This document shows positions 36,904-44,895 of a DNA stretch of 64,000 nucleotides, in pieces. How positions within the stretch are numbered: the first letter of the stretch is position 1; every line of letters starts with the position of its first letter. A model generated the notes under the pieces. The model searched no databases. It saw only the letters and a list, made by a program, of their open reading frames with translations, and was not told where the DNA came from. This DNA is from CBDCXF01 sp965223755. GTDB lineage: Bacteria; Acidobacteriota; Thermoanaerobaculia; Multivoradales; JAHEKO01. A program made the position numbers and the translations under genes. The stretch spans positions 1,542,434 through 1,606,433 of the forward strand of contig CBDCXF010000001.1 in the NCBI GenBank assembly GCA_965223755.1, read 5' to 3'.

Positions 36904-38275
36904 AGTTATGGTCGAAAGTTGTGTATGAGGTGAGGAGAGGTGGCGTATCCTGAGTCCGGTCTTGAGGTCGGATTCAAAAGCCTTCAAAGAAGGAGGATAC
37001 GCCGTTGAGCAAGAGTAACGTAGTTTCGATCGACCGAGAGGATGGCCCGCGGGACGCCTTGACAGAGGTGCTTCGTCAGGGCTCTCGCCTACTGCTTCGA
37101 GAAGCGCTGGAGGCCGAGGTGGCGAGCTTGTTGGCCGAGTACCGAGAAGAGACGACCGAGGACGGTCGCCGGCGCCTGGTGCGCAGTGGCTACCTGCCCG
37201 AACGCGAGATTCAGACCGGTATCGGCGGCGTGCGAGTGAAGGTGCCTCGAGTGCGTGATCGCTCCGGCGAGCTGGTGTTTCGCTCGAAGATCGCGCCCCC
37301 GTACCTGCGGCGGGCCAAGAGCGTCGAGGAGCTTCTGCCCTGGCTATATTTGCGTGGGGTTTCGACCGGGGACTTCTCCGATGCTCTGGAAGCCCTGGTC
37401 GGACCCAACGCTCCAGGGCTTTCGGCTCCGACGATCAGCCGGCTCAAGAGAACCTGGGGCCAGGAGTACACGGCATGGCGCACGCGAGATCTCTCCTCCA
37501 AGCGCTACGTCTACGTGTGGGCGGATGGAATCTATGCGAAAGCCCGATTCGACGACGCCAAGCTATGCCTGCTGGTACTGATTGGCGCCACCGAGGACGG
37601 CAAGAAGGAGCTGATCGCGGTCGAGGATGGCTACCGCGAGAGCGAAGCCTCGTGGCTCGAGCTTCTACGCGGCCTCGAGGCCCGGGGGCTCACCATCGAG
37701 CCGAACTTGGCGATAGGCGACGGCAATCTCGGCTTCTGGAAGGCCCTGGCCCAGGTCTGGGGCAACACCAAACGCCAGCGCTGCTGGGTACACAAGACGG
37801 GTAACGTCTTGAACAAGCTGCCCAAGGCGATCCAGCCCAAGGCCAAGCAGGCGCTGCATCAGATCTGGATGGCTGAGACTCGGAAAGCTGCCGAACGTGC
37901 CTTCGACGCGTTCTTGGCGGCCTACGAAACCAAGTATCCGAAGGCGGCACGCTGTCTGGCCAAGGACCGGGAGGCCTTGCTCGCCTTCTACGACTTCCCG
38001 GCCGAGCACTGGCCGCATTTGAGAACGACCAACCCCATCGAGTCCACCTTTGCCACCGTGCGGCTGAGGACGGCTAAAACCCGCGGCTGCCTATCGCGAG
38101 AAACCATGCTCTCGATGGTCTTCAAACTATGCCAGAGCGCTGAGAAGCGATGGCGCCGACTGCACGGCTACAAGAAGATCGCCGACGTCGTCCAAGGAGT
38201 CCAATTCCAGGACGGAGAACCCATCAACCGGATCGCCGCCTGAATCGCCCATACACCAGATTTGACCATTGCCCC
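36904..38275 (+). mobile_element. IS256-family insertion sequence, about 1.37 kb
   Basis: Flanked by an 8-9 bp direct repeat (T)CTTGCTAG at 36895-36903 and 38276-38284. The ends are inverted repeats that share ATGGTC, AA and GTGTATG blocks in register over about 28 bp. It encodes a mutator-type transposase. It lies just after the PHP-ATPase gene and cuts the small overlapping frame. Confidence 0.88.
37005..38243 (+). CDS. IS256-family (mutator-type) transposase
   Basis: 412 residues with the family's GxGxxxVxVPRVRDRxG N-terminal block, catalytic region YVWADGIY, the IGDGNLGFWKAL segment, QRCWVHKTGNVLNKLP and the NPIESTFATVRLRT block near the catalytic glutamate. The start is a TTG preceded by AAGGAGG with 8-base spacing. 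Full length, so probably active. Confidence 0.94.
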   Translation: MSKSNVVSIDREDGPRDALTEVLRQGSRLLLREALEAEVASLLAEYREETTEDGRRRLVRSGYLPEREIQTGIGGVRVKVPRVRDRSGELVFRSKIAPPYLRRAKSVEELLPWLYLRGVSTGDFSDALEALVGPNAPGLSAPTISRLKRTWGQEYTAWRTRDLSSKRYVYVWADGIYAKARFDDAKLCLLVLIGATEDGKKELIAVEDGYRESEASWLELLRGLEARGLTIEPNLAIGDGNLGFWKALAQVWGNTKRQRCWVHKTGNVLNKLPKAIQPKAKQALHQIWMAETRKAAERAFDAFLAAYETKYPKAARCLAKDREALLAFYDFPAEHWPHLRTTNPIESTFATVRLRTAKTRGCLSRETMLSMVFKLCQSAEKRWRRLHGYKKIADVVQGVQFQDGEPINRIAA

Positions 38276-38346
38276 TCTTGCTAGCCCAGCAAAGACAAAT
38301 CAGTTCTTCGCAAGGTGAACCGAAATACACTGGAGGAGCAGACATT

Positions 38347-38919
38347 GTGACTAGCGAAATCAAGACCTATTCGGATTTGATACAGAAGTTGTCCATCTTG
38401 GAGTTCGTAATGATTCTCGGTGCAGCGATATTCTTCGCAGACATATTCGTCTTTCGGCACTTAGGTATAGGCATCATGCACCTTCCATGGTCAGGCCTGC
38501 AGTCATTCACGATCGGCCAGATTGCCTCTGGGGTACTCATGTTTGGTATCGCCATGACAATGGGGCTATACATGTTTCGATGGATCGCGGTTAATACGTT
38601 GATCCGTGGAATCGCCCAGTTTTTCAAAGACGCAACGGGGGTATTGATTGAACGGACCCATGAATTCAATCCGATCAACTCGTCTTGCGATGCCCTTCTG
38701 GAAGGCGCAACTCAACTGCCGGAACGAAACATATCTCACTACTGCTTTGCTGCGACTGTGCTCTGCATCGCCGACCGCTGGGTGGTTTCAGACAATAGCG
38801 TGGCTGCTGAATTGTCGACGCAGTTCCATCATTTGCCAGTGATTGGCCGTTTGCCTGTTGGGCTGGCCGTAGTGCTAGTTCTTGGGCTCGCAGTGCTTCC
38901 TGACGACCGCCTTACCTGA
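38347..38919 (+). CDS. Three-helix membrane protein downstream of the PHP-ATPase locus
   Basis: 190 residues beginning at a GTG preceded by GGAGGAGC. Hydrophobic segments lie at about 18-37, 52-75 and 168-187; the middle soluble part has three cysteines. Without the IS256-family insertion it would follow the small overlapping frame by 28 bases, so it may have been the third gene of the PHP-ATPase operon. No family recognised. A membrane effector or sensor is possible but unsupported by motifs. Confidence 0.5.
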   Translation: MTSEIKTYSDLIQKLSILEFVMILGAAIFFADIFVFRHLGIGIMHLPWSGLQSFTIGQIASGVLMFGIAMTMGLYMFRWIAVNTLIRGIAQFFKDATGVLIERTHEFNPINSSCDALLEGATQLPERNISHYCFAATVLCIADRWVVSDNSVAAELSTQFHHLPVIGRLPVGLAVVLVLGLAVLPDDRLT

Positions 38920-38990
38920 GATGGCGATCTTGAACACCAAGAAGTGGTTGCAAAGCCGAGGGCTTTCAACCCGGATTTCGGTCGATGGAT

Positions 38991-39221
38991 CTATTGGGCC
39001 TTTTCAGGAAGAAACTCGGCAACTGGCCTCCCGTAGATCTCTGCAAGTTTGACAAGTTCAACGGGGTCCAGTCGTCGCTCTCCAAGCTCGATTTTTGAGA
39101 CCCAGGTCTGATTGACACCGATCTCTGCCGCGACGTCAGACTGGAAAAGCCCAGCCTCCAACCTTGCTGCTCTGAGCAATTCAAGCATGTGTTCGTAGCT
39201 ATCGGGATAGCGGGATGCCAT
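38991..39221 (-). CDS. Small XRE-family DNA-binding protein
   Basis: 76 residues, almost entirely an XRE helix-turn-helix (LRAARLEAGLFQSDVAAEIG ... QTWVSKIELGERRLDPVELVKLAEIYG). The inverted repeat at 39245-39269 lies directly upstream and is a likely autoregulatory operator. It is divergent from the lipoprotein gene at 39321. Confidence 0.82.
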   Translation of the reverse strand: MASRYPDSYEHMLELLRAARLEAGLFQSDVAAEIGVNQTWVSKIELGERRLDPVELVKLAEIYGRPVAEFLPEKAQ

Positions 39222-39244
39222 TCGGCAATCCTGCAGCCCATATT

Positions 39245-39269
39245 GGGGTAGCCCAAGATAGGCTACCCC
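39245..39269. promoter_or_regulatory. Inverted repeat upstream of the XRE gene
   Basis: GGGGTAGCC at 39245-39253 and GGCTACCCC at 39261-39269 form a perfect 9-bp dyad with a 7-base spacer. TAGGCTA repeats extend it on the right. It lies between divergent genes and probably binds the small XRE protein. Confidence 0.6.
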
Positions 39270-39320
39270 ATGTTAGGCTATGCACTCGGATGAAATGGGC
39301 CAATACCCGGGAGGGTTGAG

Positions 39321-40082
39321 ATGCAGATCCATTCTCGTTTCGCCTTGGCGATTGCTGTCTCTCTTGGGCTTGCATGCAGTGGTGGAAATGGTGGAGGGGC
39401 AGGAAGTCCGACCGCGCCGAGCACCTTTTCTATCTCTGCGGCAGGCGTGACCGCCGTATTTCACCAGGACACGGTCACCATTACTGCGCAAGGATGTAGT
39501 TCAACAGTGACATGGTCTGCGCCCGAGGGAGCACCAAGCACCGGTCAAGGAAACACGTTTGAGGTGTTTTGGTGGCCTGGGTTCGGAGAGCAAACGGCTA
39601 CCGTGACCGCAACATGTGGCGGTGAGCAGCGGGCTCTTGATATTGATGTTCTATTTCGTGCTGGTGTTTGCGGGTTTGTCGAAACCCTCGTAAGCCAGTG
39701 TTCAAGCAGAATAAATCTCGTAGACGGTGCACGAAATGGCTATGACCACGAGATAGCGATTACCTTCCGCGCCTTCATTCGACGTGGCGACGGGAGCATT
39801 CGGGTAATAGGAAAAGAACCAAGCATAGTTCCGAGCTGGTCTTCCCTAGCTACAAAGAATGGCGGCGTCAGGATAGACAAACGAGACGGTTCAACCGAAT
39901 GCACCGGCAATATTCCAGGGCATACACCAACCGCAGAAGCGTGCGGCGAAGCTGCTGGAATCCTTTTTAGTTTCTATCGAGCAAGTGCCGGACTTATCGA
40001 TCTCAGTGCCAAGTTGCGTCCGGACCAACTGTTCGAAGGTGAGGAGTTTCGGCACCAGCTAACTTGTATCGAGTGTGGCTAG
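39321..40082 (+). CDS. Lipoprotein of unknown function
   Basis: 253 residues with a signal peptide and lipobox (LGLAC, about residue 19), a Gly/Ser-rich linker, a short Ig-like region (TVTITAQGCSSTVTWSAP ... TATVTATCGG) and a C-terminal domain with paired cysteines (CGFVETLVSQC; ECTGNIPG; LTCIECG). The start ATG follows GGGAGGG with 4-6 base spacing. No family recognised. Confidence 0.6.
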   Translation: MQIHSRFALAIAVSLGLACSGGNGGGAGSPTAPSTFSISAAGVTAVFHQDTVTITAQGCSSTVTWSAPEGAPSTGQGNTFEVFWWPGFGEQTATVTATCGGEQRALDIDVLFRAGVCGFVETLVSQCSSRINLVDGARNGYDHEIAITFRAFIRRGDGSIRVIGKEPSIVPSWSSLATKNGGVRIDKRDGSTECTGNIPGHTPTAEACGEAAGILFSFYRASAGLIDLSAKLRPDQLFEGEEFRHQLTCIECG

Positions 40083-40406
40083 TGTAGATAAGTAGCCACG
40101 GGATTTAGGAAGTTACCAATGACCCCAAATGCATTGCTAGATGCTGGAAGGCGATTCCTGTTTCCGATGGAAATATATGTCAACCGAATTCAGAAGGTCC
40201 AAGGTGTTGGCTCTACCGGAGACGAAGTGTCGCGTGCCACTGTTTAGAACCTGTCGAGGCTTTACGCACGGCCTACGACTAATCGTCTACAAAGGCCAAG
40301 CTTGAACTGAATGAGAAAAAAGATGATATACTTCCATCAGTATTGAGCAACGAAGTGCTCTGTGCACTTCCTTTTTGAGCACAAGCCGCCGGAAACGGCG
40401 GCTTTT
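40083..40406. other. Gene-free interval ending in a plus-strand terminator
   Basis: About 325 bases with no supported gene. It ends in a strong plus-strand terminator, although the nearest plus-strand gene stops 300 bases earlier. A short non-coding transcript or a decayed gene may lie here; nothing more can be said by eye. Confidence 0.35.
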
Positions 40407-40408
40407 TC
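40384..40408 (+). terminator. Rho-independent terminator
   Basis: AGCCGCCG-GAAA-CGGCGGCT (40384-40403) is a perfect 8-bp stem with a GAAA tetraloop followed by TTTT. It points to plus-strand transcription from the preceding interval. Confidence 0.85.
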
Positions 40409-40916
40409 ATTCATGGACGGGGATTGTGATCTTAAGAGATCGGTCAGTAGGCCCCGAGACGTAGTTCAGCTTCAACTTTACATTGGCTGAATTAACAGGA
40501 CGATCAAGCTGCCGCACAATCGAAAACGCTGTCGGCGCGTGGCGAGTTACCGCCCAGCCTTTACCACCCACGTAGCTGGGCGCCCTGAAATGCTTGGTAG
40601 AGACGAGCTTGCCTTTACCAATGTCCGGTTGGGAAAAACCGGACACATCGGTGAGGCTCGCCTCCCAGCTTTGAATGACGGCGGGGGTCTCCGATTGGTT
40701 AGTGAGCAAAACCTCGATACGAACCGCATTGTTGGTGACAACGGCGAAAGTCCCCACAGTTTCAAGACTCGCTTCGTATCTGAGCTGGTGCTGGCGTTTG
40801 TTCAGGCGCCAAATAAGGACCGTAAGAAGAGCCATGACAGTTGTAGCAACAGCCATAACGACTGTAGAAACCACCATCCAGGTGTCTGGGGCCGCAGCCA
40901 GCTGAGTGTCCACCAT
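40407..40916 (-). CDS. Single-pass membrane protein of unknown function
   Basis: 169 residues with one transmembrane helix at about 14-36 and a C-terminal beta-rich domain (VLLTNQSETPAVIQSWEASL ...). No motif recognised. The last codons run up to the opposing terminator. Confidence 0.5.
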   Translation of the reverse strand: MVDTQLAAAPDTWMVVSTVVMAVATTVMALLTVLIWRLNKRQHQLRYEASLETVGTFAVVTNNAVRIEVLLTNQSETPAVIQSWEASLTDVSGFSQPDIGKGKLVSTKHFRAPSYVGGKGWAVTRHAPTAFSIVRQLDRPVNSANVKLKLNYVSGPTDRSLKITIPVHE

Positions 40917-41025
40917 AACTCAAGGATACCGAATTCCTGCGCCGAATTGGGCGACCTGGTCTCTGTAGCTCTTGTTCAACTGTCAGTGGCAGAGGATTCG
41001 GGGGGATGGGTCGAGTCCCTGAACA

Positions 41026-42573
41026 CTATGCGCCCAACGAGGAACCTAGCGTTTCATCAGTTTCTGCCGTCTTGGCAAACTCAACAAGAGAATCCACAAT
41101 GGATTTAACCTCCTCAGTTCGAACATCGTCCTGAGCAGGGCACATATCAGGGACGCACGCATAATTAGCCACCCTTTCGAAAGGGAAAGAGAGCTCAACC
41201 GTGAGCTCGTTTCTCGAAAGTGTGCGGTTCGAACATAGCTCTTGGAGCAATCGACGAAATTGTTCGCTGTTTTCCTTTGGATCGCTCAGCAGTGGGCTTT
41301 GAGAGAGTTCGAACCATTCTTCGATTTCTTTGACTACCTGCTCTGGATTCCTCTGTTCTTGGGCGAGTCGGCGTTTTGCAGTTGATAGCTTCTCGGAGAT
41401 CTGCTCCTTTGTAGCGAGATAGGTTTCGCGATCGACGTCTCCATCGACAAACGCTGTAGTGAGCCGGGTTAGGCGTTCCTCAAGTCGTCCTTGCTCTCTT
41501 TTGAGAGCGGCTATCTCCGATGCAGAAGATAGGCGGGTGCTTTCGGCTTTCCGCTCGAACTCCTGTCGAAAAAATGAGAGTTCCTTAGGAGAAAGCTGGC
41601 AAGACTTGAGAACCTGCACTGTCTTTGAAGTAATCGCTTCCTCTCGGATCGTCTTGGTTGGGCAGGATCGTCTGTGACAACGGTAATAGACGTGTCCTTT
41701 TTGGCGCTCCGGTGTGAGTACTCGATTGCACAGCCCACAGTTGAAGAGGCCGCGAAACAAATAGTTGTGCCTCGTACTTCCGCGGACGCTCTTGCCGGCG
41801 AGCGCTCGCTGTACCGTGCGGAATAGAGCGTCGGTAATGAGCGGTTCGTGTTTGCCGGGAAAGATCTCTCCGGTGCTCTTGATGAGAATAGTTCCCTTGT
41901 AGAACGGGTTGTGCAAGATCTCGGCGATCTTGCTCTTGACGACCTGTTTGCCACCGCGGCTTCTGAGGCCGAGACGATAGAGCTCGCTGGAAAGTGCTCG
42001 CAGACTCCAGTTCCCAGTTGCGTACAGTTCGAACGCTTTGCGGATCAAAGGTCCACGAACCGGGTCGATTCGCTTAGGAAGGCCTTTTCCCGGAGCCGCT
42101 AGGTAGCCAAATGGAGTTGCAAACGGATAGAGGCCTTGCTTGAGTCGAGCTAAGTGCCCCTTCTTTGTTTCTTCGCTCAAGTTGCGGATGTAGTCAGCCG
42201 CGACAACAGCTTGGATGTCGGCGGAGAGGCGACCACCTCGCGAGGCCAGGTCAAGGCTCTCGTGTGCAAAGTGCACCTCGATTCCTTCGTCCATGAGTTC
42301 GTTCAGCTCAGCCCAGTCGCGAAGGTTTCGCGCTGACCGGTCAATTTTGTGGACGATGAGGCCTTTTGCCTCTCCTTTTCTTAGGCGTTTGAGGACATCG
42401 GTGAATACTCGACGCCCGCGTTTGGCGGCGGTTTCCTTTTCCTCAAACCATGCGCTGATTGTGAGGTCGTGACGAGACGCGTACTCATTGATCGCTTCTT
42501 TCTGGGCGGCGAGTGAGACACCTTCGCCTTGTTTCGCGCTGGATACGCGCGTGTACCCGAAGTATCGGGTCAT
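41026..42573 (-). CDS. Large serine recombinase
   Basis: 515 residues. Resolvase catalytic domain with the nucleophile in YTRVSSAKQGEGVSL (S11 or S12) and the KIDRSARNLRD motif; a recombinase domain (GYLAAPGKGLPKRIDP ...); a zinc ribbon (CGLCNRVLTPERQKGHVYYRCHRRSC); and a coiled-coil segment (about 335-420). It is full length for phage- or ICE-type integrases. It follows a 61-residue gene by 13 bases. Its presence next to a separate tyrosine integrase suggests a nested or composite element. Confidence 0.92.
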   Translation of the reverse strand: MTRYFGYTRVSSAKQGEGVSLAAQKEAINEYASRHDLTISAWFEEKETAAKRGRRVFTDVLKRLRKGEAKGLIVHKIDRSARNLRDWAELNELMDEGIEVHFAHESLDLASRGGRLSADIQAVVAADYIRNLSEETKKGHLARLKQGLYPFATPFGYLAAPGKGLPKRIDPVRGPLIRKAFELYATGNWSLRALSSELYRLGLRSRGGKQVVKSKIAEILHNPFYKGTILIKSTGEIFPGKHEPLITDALFRTVQRALAGKSVRGSTRHNYLFRGLFNCGLCNRVLTPERQKGHVYYRCHRRSCPTKTIREEAITSKTVQVLKSCQLSPKELSFFRQEFERKAESTRLSSASEIAALKREQGRLEERLTRLTTAFVDGDVDRETYLATKEQISEKLSTAKRRLAQEQRNPEQVVKEIEEWFELSQSPLLSDPKENSEQFRRLLQELCSNRTLSRNELTVELSFPFERVANYACVPDMCPAQDDVRTEEVKSIVDSLVEFAKTAETDETLGSSLGA

Positions 42574-42586
42574 AAGTCGTTATTAA

Positions 42587-42772
42587 TTAGAGGTTTGTAA
42601 TGGGTCGACCGTCTTCATCGTAGGCCTCGAAGTCGACCCCGTCAACTCTCTGCTGCTGGTGCTTTGCATACGCTTCGAAGACGATTTGGACGAACCCCTC
42701 GATGCGTTCCTCGGCGTCCTTGAGTTGTTCTTCGGACGCATCTGGGTACACGTCTTCGAGCTTGATGGTCAT
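42587..42772 (-). CDS. Small acidic protein upstream of the serine recombinase
   Basis: 61 residues, acidic (MTIKLEDVYPDASEEQLKDA ...), starting at an ATG after TGGAG. It sits 13 bases before the recombinase gene in the same direction. A recombination directionality factor is one possibility from position alone; no family motif seen. Confidence 0.45.
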   Translation of the reverse strand: MTIKLEDVYPDASEEQLKDAEERIEGFVQIVFEAYAKHQQQRVDGVDFEAYDEDGRPITNL

Positions 42773-42808
42773 GACTCCAGAGTAGCCACAACACGGGTGA
42801 AGTCCAGC

Positions 42809-42841
42809 CCCCCGATTTTGACTCTCAGTCAACATCGGGGG
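42809..42841. promoter_or_regulatory. 33-bp dyad operator, copy 1
   Basis: CCCCCGAT ... ATCGGGGG arms enclose TTGACT-CTC-AGTCAA. It lies between the divergent recombinase operon and the Toprim-like gene. The same architecture recurs at 43892-43924. Confidence 0.65.
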
Positions 42842-42879
42842 TCTTCTGCGCAGCCTTGTGAAGCCGTACCGTGGATTGG

Positions 42880-43497
42880 ATGAACACCGATTTCGAACAA
42901 CTCGCCATCGAATACCACCAGAGTCTTCCTGGCTTGGTACGAGCGACACTTAATGACAGTGGGGTGAGCAATGCAGTCATTGACCACCACCAGATCGGTT
43001 GGGATGACGAGTGCATTGCCGTGCCGGTGAGAAATGCTTCGGGGTCGGTGGTGCTTTTCGAGAAATGGCAGGACGTAGGAGTTCCGGTTGAAGAGCTTGG
43101 GCACATCGAACTGTTTCCCTGGGCGGCCGTCAAGCGACAGCCACCGTTTGCCACCTATTGCGAAGGCATCCATGAAGCCCTTGTGGTCGAAAGCTGCGGT
43201 GTGCCTGCAATTTGTGCAACTGGTTCTGGTCGGTACTACAAGGCGCGAGCCTGGCAGGGTGACCTGGAAAAGATCTCCCTCCTGATCGTGGCACTGAAGA
43301 AAGGAAGTCGTCGAGATCGTCGGAAGGGTCGATTGTCTCGGGCTGAAGTCGAAGCCAAAATCCTCAGTTCTCTATCCAACGCTCGCAGCATTTCGTGGCA
43401 CGACGAGGTCAAAGACGACAGCGGTGCAGCCGCGTATGCAGCGTGCGGAGGCTCGGTTCGAGACTGGTTGCTAACGCACGCTCCTCCGCATGCCTAA
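42880..43497 (+). CDS. Degenerate Toprim-like (primase-related) protein
   Basis: About 205 residues. The segment CEGIHEALVVESCGVPAICATGSGR resembles the Toprim glutamate and glycine loop of plasmid/phage primases. The expected DxD strand is replaced by LLIVALKKGSRRDRRKG, so catalytic function is doubtful. The C-terminal region is basic then hydrophilic. The start is ambiguous between ATG 42880 and a GTG three codons upstream. It overlaps the next gene by 8 bases. Confidence 0.45.
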   Translation: MNTDFEQLAIEYHQSLPGLVRATLNDSGVSNAVIDHHQIGWDDECIAVPVRNASGSVVLFEKWQDVGVPVEELGHIELFPWAAVKRQPPFATYCEGIHEALVVESCGVPAICATGSGRYYKARAWQGDLEKISLLIVALKKGSRRDRRKGRLSRAEVEAKILSSLSNARSISWHDEVKDDSGAAAYAACGGSVRDWLLTHAPPHA

Positions 43498-43816
43498 GCC
43501 CACGCGCACATCGCCGTATGTCGTCATCTACTTGGATGCCCGCAAGACGCTCAAACTGTCGATGACCGAGTACGCGCTCGTGGAGATGATCGATCGACTT
43601 GCCGGAGCCAAGAGTGCGGCCCCTGGCTGGTGCTTCGCATCTAAGAAGTACCTTGCGAATGCGCTTGGAATCACCGAGCGGAGCGTCTTTTCGGACATCG
43701 CGAAGCTTGTTGAACATGGGCTTATTGAGCGGCACGAAGAGCGTAGCCAGCTTCTCCGACCGACAATCGTGTGGACAAACTGTGTACAGCGGTTCAGGGA
43801 TCGAGACGCTGCATGA
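43490..43816 (+). CDS. Winged-helix DNA-binding protein (replication-type)
   Basis: 108 residues with a helix-turn-helix around residues 46-80 (WCFASKKYLANALGITERSVFSDIAKLVEHGLIER), typical of plasmid and phage replication or partition regulators. It overlaps the Toprim-like gene, so the two form a pair. Confidence 0.65.
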   Translation: MPKPTRTSPYVVIYLDARKTLKLSMTEYALVEMIDRLAGAKSAAPGWCFASKKYLANALGITERSVFSDIAKLVEHGLIERHEERSQLLRPTIVWTNCVQRFRDRDAA

Positions 43817-43891
43817 GTAGTTTTTTCTATTTGAGCCTGAAAATTCTTCACACAATAGCTATAGCTATATAGATAGGGACAGATATCTATA

Positions 43892-43924
43892 CCCCCAACT
43901 TGACTCCGAGTCACAATCCGGGGG
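43892..43924. promoter_or_regulatory. 33-bp dyad operator, copy 2
   Basis: CCCCC and GGGGG arms enclose TGACTC-C-GAGTCA. It overlaps a possible -35 (TTGACT) and lies 41 bases before the XRE-like gene at 43966. It matches copy 1 at 42809 in length and layout. An AT-rich run of TAGCTATA-type repeats lies just upstream (43857-43890). Confidence 0.65.
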
Positions 43925-43965
43925 CTTTGCGGATTCGGATCGACGCGTATTCTGACTAGGTAGGT

Positions 43966-44325
43966 ATGAGTTCTTTGTTACACAACTACTTGTCGACATA
44001 CCGCAAGCGGGCTGGTTTGTCCCAGCAGGACGTTGCTCGCCTGGCGTCTGATAGCTCATCGGGTGCAATTGCCAGAAACGAACTTGCTAATCGTCTACCG
44101 AGCCTCAAACTCGCGATCGCCTATGAGGTCATTTACGGCGAACGTCTCGCCAAGCTCTTCGCAGGTCTCTATGAGGAGGTCGAGGCTGACATCGCCGACC
44201 GTGCGAAAGAGCTTCTGGAAGAGATCGATGCTGAAGGCGTCGGCCCTCGACCCAGAAAGTACCGTCGTTTGTCTGAGATCGCCTATCCAGACGATCCGGT
44301 CATCGTGCCATGGACGGAGGACTGA
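43966..44325 (+). CDS. XRE-like regulator of the plasmid-like block
   Basis: 119 residues with a helix-turn-helix in the first 60 (YRKRAGLSQQDVARLASDSSSGAIARNEL). The C-terminal half is helical and acidic. It is the first gene of the run with the RuvC-like and RadC genes. It probably binds the two dyads at 42809 and 43892. Confidence 0.7.
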   Translation: MSSLLHNYLSTYRKRAGLSQQDVARLASDSSSGAIARNELANRLPSLKLAIAYEVIYGERLAKLFAGLYEEVEADIADRAKELLEEIDAEGVGPRPRKYRRLSEIAYPDDPVIVPWTED

Positions 44326-44813
44326 TTCGGGCGATCGCGCTCGATGTCCATTCGCAGAGACTTGGTTGGGTGGTTCTTGAAGGATCAGAGCGCCTTGTCG
44401 AGTGGGGCACGAATGCTCTGAGCTATGCGTGTCCGAGCCAGTTGCACGATCGTTTTCGGGGCTTGGTTGATCGGTTCGATCCAGAACTCTTGATTATCAA
44501 GCGATATCAAACGCATGGATCATCGAAGGCAAAGCAAGCGGTATCGGCGCTGGCTGAGCAGGCCCTCGATCTTGAGGTCGGGGTACGGCGAGTCTCGCGG
44601 GGCGACGTGCGCGATCAGTATCGAAGTGTCGATCCGTTCACCAAGTACGAAGTCGCGCGAGCAATTGCACGGGTGTTCCCGGAGCTGTCGGATCGTCTGC
44701 CACGGCGTAGAACAGCGTGGCGACGTGAAGATAATCGTGTGCTGCTCTTTGAAGCAGTGGCGATTGGTACGACCCAACTTGCTCGCGAGCACCGCGAGCG
44801 TTTCGCGAAATAG
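44310..44813 (+). CDS. RuvC-like RNase H-fold protein
   Basis: 167 residues. It starts with a RuvC-type strand carrying D12 (AIALDVHSQRLGW) and has a C-terminal acidic helix (EDNRVLLFEAVAIG, D140, E147). At the expected second acidic site the sequence is LLIIKRYQ (K64), so the active site may be altered. It overlaps the XRE gene by 16 bases. A Holliday-junction-resolvase-like role in the element is inferred. Confidence 0.55.
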   Translation: MDGGLIRAIALDVHSQRLGWVVLEGSERLVEWGTNALSYACPSQLHDRFRGLVDRFDPELLIIKRYQTHGSSKAKQAVSALAEQALDLEVGVRRVSRGDVRDQYRSVDPFTKYEVARAIARVFPELSDRLPRRRTAWRREDNRVLLFEAVAIGTTQLAREHRERFAK

Positions 44814-44895
44814 CTAAGGACAGCTTGCTTTCGCTCGGGTGCATGAAGCGCCCAGGGGAGAGGTGTGTCTGGAGCACAGAAAGGAGGTGATGAGC

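Larger units (their letters stand above)
36761..38318 (+). pseudogene. Small gene overlapping the ATPase 3' end, broken by IS256-family element
   Basis: An ATG at 36761 follows GAAGGAGGAGAGG inside the last codons of the PHP-ATPase gene. It opens a frame of about 47 codons up to the IS256-family insertion. Removing the element and one target copy continues the frame for 11 more codons to a TGA at 38316-38318, giving about 57 residues in all. The strong ribosome-binding site and overlap suggest a real small partner gene. No family recognised; it could be a chance frame. Confidence 0.4.

Noticed and set aside
40083..40408. A structured small RNA ending at the 40.4-kb terminator
   Set aside because: The terminator is convincing but no promoter or conserved fold could be defined by eye; noted only as a gene-free interval.
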